From Aselliscus stoliczkanus (Eukaryota; Chordata; Mammalia; Chiroptera; Hipposideridae), in the NCBI GenBank assembly GCA_033961575.1, contig CM066732.1, forward strand, positions 107,572,687 through 107,636,686: a stretch of DNA of 64,000 bases, read 5' to 3'. Position 1 is the first letter of the stretch. The number at the start of each line of letters is the position of its first letter. Positions 37,160-64,000 of this stretch are shown one piece after another. Position numbers and translations under genes: made by a program. The notes beneath the pieces were generated by a model that ran no database searches, was not told where the DNA came from, and saw only the letters and a program-made list of their open reading frames with translations.

Positions 37160-38690
37160 TTTTAATGTTTCAACAACTTAATTGATGTATTTCATATACC
37201 TGCAAATCACCCAATAGTGTACTATTCATTGGCTTTTAGTATATTCACAGAGTTGTGCAACCATCATCACAACGAATTTTAGAATATTTTCATTAACACT
37301 CCCCCCACTCAAAACAAAACAAAACAAAAAAACCCCTTGCAATCACTTAGCCAATCCCCCATCATCTGCCAGGGCTAGGCAATCACTAATCTACTTGTTG
37401 TTTCTATAGATTTGCCTATTCTGGACATTTCATATATTACATGGTCATATTGGAATAGAATCATGTAGTATGTGTGTTTTTTTGTAAATTGCTTCATTAA
37501 TATAGCCTGTTTTCAAGGTTCATTAATATTGTAGTATGCATCAGTACTTTCTTTTTTGTGCTGAATAGTATTACATTGTATGAATATACCACTTTTTATT
37601 TACCCATTACAGTTTATGATTATTTGGGTTATTTTTACATTTTGGCTATTCTGAACAATGCTGCTATAAGCATTTGTGTAGAACTCTTTGGGTGGGGTAT
37701 GTTTCCATTTTCCTTAAGTATATACCTAGGAGTGGGTTGCTGGATCATGTTGTAACCCTATGTGTAACTTTTGAGGAACTGCCAGACTGTTTTCCACAAT
37801 GGCTGCACAATTTTATATTCCTGCCACAGCATATGAAGGTTTGAATTTCTCCATGTCCTCCCCAACACTTGTTATTGTCTGTCTTTTTAATGACTATATT
37901 GTGATCCTAGTGAAGTGTTATCTCACTGTGATTTTAATTTGGATTTCTCTGAAGACAATGATATTGAGCACCTTTTCATGTGTTTTTGGCAATTTGTGTT
38001 ATCTTCTTTGGAGAAATGCCTATTCAGGATCCTCGTCCATTTTTTGCTTTGGCTATTTGTCTTTTTTTTTTTTTTTTTAGCTGAGCCATCCTGCCACCTG
38101 TTGGCAGCTCAACAGCAACTCAGCTCGGGCTGGCATCGAACTGCTGTTGATCAGAGCTCAGCTCGCACTCTTGAGCGAGCTCTTAACCAACTGAACCACT
38201 TGGCCGGCTCTGTGTTTTTATTTTTTAGTTTAATAACTCTTTACATATTCTAGACACAAGACTCTTATTGAATGTAAGATTTGCAATTTTTTCCTCTCTG
38301 TGGTTTTTTTTCACTTTAATTATGGTCTCCTTTGAAAAAAGATGTTGAATTTTGATGATATTGAGTCTATTGATTTTTCATGTGTTGCTTGTTTTTGATG
38401 TCATTATCTAAGCAATCATTACCTAATTCAAAGTAGTGAAAATTTTCACCTATGTTTTCTTTAAAGAGCTTTATAGTTTTAGCTCTTATGTTTAGGTCTT
38501 TATTATTTTGAGTTAATTTTTGTACATGGTGTGAGATAAGGGTTCAACTTCATTCTTTTACATGTGGCCATCCACTTATCTCAGTACTATTTGTTGAAAA
38601 GGCCATTCTTTCCCCCATTTAATGGTTTTGACACCCTCACTGAAGATTAATTGACCCTAAATATGAAGGTTTATTCTGGACTCTCGAATT
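37160..38690 (-). mobile_element. L1 3' half, antisense
   Basis: Antisense 3' UTR (37,180-37,520) then ORF2 C-terminal region. Interrupted by a type C SINE. All frames broken. Confidence 0.75.
38061..38210 (-). mobile_element. SINE type C, antisense
   Basis: T-run, type C body and head ending cttggccggctc. Inserted in L1. Confidence 0.9.
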
Positions 38691-38711
38691 GATTCTCCCC
38701 AAACTGGATTT

Positions 38712-38925
38712 TTTTGACTGCTTACTATGTTCTAGGCACAATTCATTTACTCTTCATAGTAACTCTGTGAGATGGCCACTATTTTTACTCCCATTTGACA
38801 GATGAAGTAGTGGAGATAGAGTGATTTGTCCAAGACTGACTGACTACACACAGCTAGCAAGTAAGTGGCACAACCTGGACATAAACTTAGGCCTACTGAC
38901 GTGAGAGTCTGAGCGCTTATACATG
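38712..38925 (+). repeat. MIR SINE relic
   Basis: Core actatttttactcccatttg, cagatgaag and cacacagctagcaagtaagtg; well preserved MIR, about 230 bp upstream of the CpG island. Confidence 0.8.
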
Positions 38926-39330
38926 CTATAAATAAATGTGAGCAATCAGAACTTGGAATTCCACTTAAGAGTTGTTCATTTTACACAACGTAGTCGGAAG
39001 TCAGATTGGTCACTAACTTCGGAAAAGCACAACAGCGTAAGGGCTTTACTATCTTGCTTCCTATTGAGTCTTAGACACGGATCTGCTTTTCTTGGTTGAA
39101 ATGCCTCCACACCAACGTCAGAATTTATAAATTAACGCACTACGTTGGCTTCTAGTGCTCCTGGGGCCGCGCGTTAGCTGTGGGCTGGGGAAGTGGCCGC
39201 TGCGGCCACGCCCACACCCGGGCCTCCAGCCTTTAGGCTCCGCCCCAGCCTAGCGCAGCGGAGTGAATGAAGTCAACACCCGGGCCGCGACGCTACACCG
39301 GTTGAGGCTGCTCTCGCGGGAAGTTGAGTT

Positions 39331-39344
39331 GTTACCTTGGAAAC
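39331..39344 (+). promoter_or_regulatory. TEX9: RFX X-box in TEX9 5' region
   Basis: GTTACCTTGGAAAC has two opposed RFX half-sites (GTTACC and GTTTCC on the other strand) with the 2-bp spacing of canonical X-boxes. It lies 20 bp upstream of the ATG. RFX factors use such sites to drive ciliary and spermatid genes. Confidence 0.65.
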
Positions 39345-39363
39345 GGCGTCGCGGTCGGGAAAG

Positions 39364-63501
<24,138 letters not shown>

Positions 63502-63609
63502 TAATGACAAAAATGCACTAAAATATTAAAGTCACACATTTGTGTAGACACCACTTTTGGTTATTTAGTTATTTTGTTAGTATTGACTAAAAACTCTTCC
63601 TCCACATGT

Positions 63610-64000
63610 GGGAGAATATTTTTTTAACAGCATTATTGAGATACAATTCACATACAGTACATGTCACACTTTTTAAATGTACAATTCAGTGGCTTTTAAT
63701 ATATTCAGAGTTGTGCAACTATCACCACTATCAATTTTGGAACATTTTCATCACCCCCCAAAAGACACCCCATACCCTTTATCCACAATAGCCTAACCCT
63801 CTTCCTCCAAACCCCTCCAGCCCTAGGCAACTTCTAATCTTGATAGATTTGCCTATTTTGGACATTTCATATATTCGTATATAGACTCATACAACGTGTG
63901 GTATTTTGTGACTGACATCTTTAGCTTAATACAGTGTTTTCAAAGTTTATTCACACTGTCTAGCATTTGTCAGTACTTCAGTCCTTTCCACAGGGTATAT
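63610..64000 (-). mobile_element. L1M-type 3' end, antisense, TEX9 intron 9
   Basis: Order ttaacagcattattgagata, acaattcagtggcttttaat, gaacattttcatcacccccc is the antisense 3' end of an old L1, running past the window edge. Confidence 0.7.

Overview
This is mammalian nuclear DNA: low gene density, GT-AG introns, MIR/L2/L3/MER5A/MLT1 relics, many L1 fragments and abundant young tRNA-headed SINEs. The SINEs suggest a bat. Their ggccggc-type tRNA head and the long form's 3' end (motif aataaaatcttta before the A-tail) resemble, from memory, Rhin-1-like SINEs of rhinolophoid/yinpterochiropteran bats. A TA-flanked MITE and a short hAT element fit a bat genome as well. The species cannot be fixed from the window.

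The only cellular protein-coding gene I can support is TEX9 (testis expressed 9) on the plus strand. Its CpG-rich promoter lies at about 39,160-39,600 and the ATG at 39,364. Nine coding exons splice in one open frame: 39364-39390, 39494-39585, 44826-44889, 46530-46609, 57412-57460, 58216-58298, 59961-60136, 62845-62927 and 63301-63474 (828 nt, 276 codons). The gene runs off the right edge. A near-palindromic RFX X-box sits 20 bp upstream of the ATG.

Positions 1-39,100 are intergenic and built mainly of nested repeats. They include antisense L1 blocks, an L1 with a twin-priming 5' inversion (5.8-7.9 kb), a degenerate ERV-like block (15-19 kb), a sense L1 interrupted by a hAT element (20.5-22.1 kb), a full-length 440-bp SINE (25.8 kb), and a three-level nest of L1, MLT1 LTR and a younger LTR (34.9-37.2 kb). 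A non-repeat AT-rich segment near 27.9-28.3 kb looks like a possible conserved regulatory element.

The most unusual object is in TEX9 intron 4 (50,792-54,133): an L1-derived element with a CpG-rich 5' UTR, an intact 290-aa ORF1, a badly decayed fragment of ORF2 endonuclease, no reverse transcriptase, a 3' UTR with a partial duplication, and a perfect 16-bp target-site duplication. It looks like an ORF1-only (HAL1-like) non-autonomous L1. Its 5' UTR carries about 110-bp tandem units with RFX-like sites and a 42-bp alternating purine-pyrimidine tract.

SINEs fall into three types here, called A (long, with a reiterated middle), B (short, head plus A-rich tail) and C (about 135-bp body). Many have clear target-site duplications. 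Stretches listed as unassigned show no gene I can defend.
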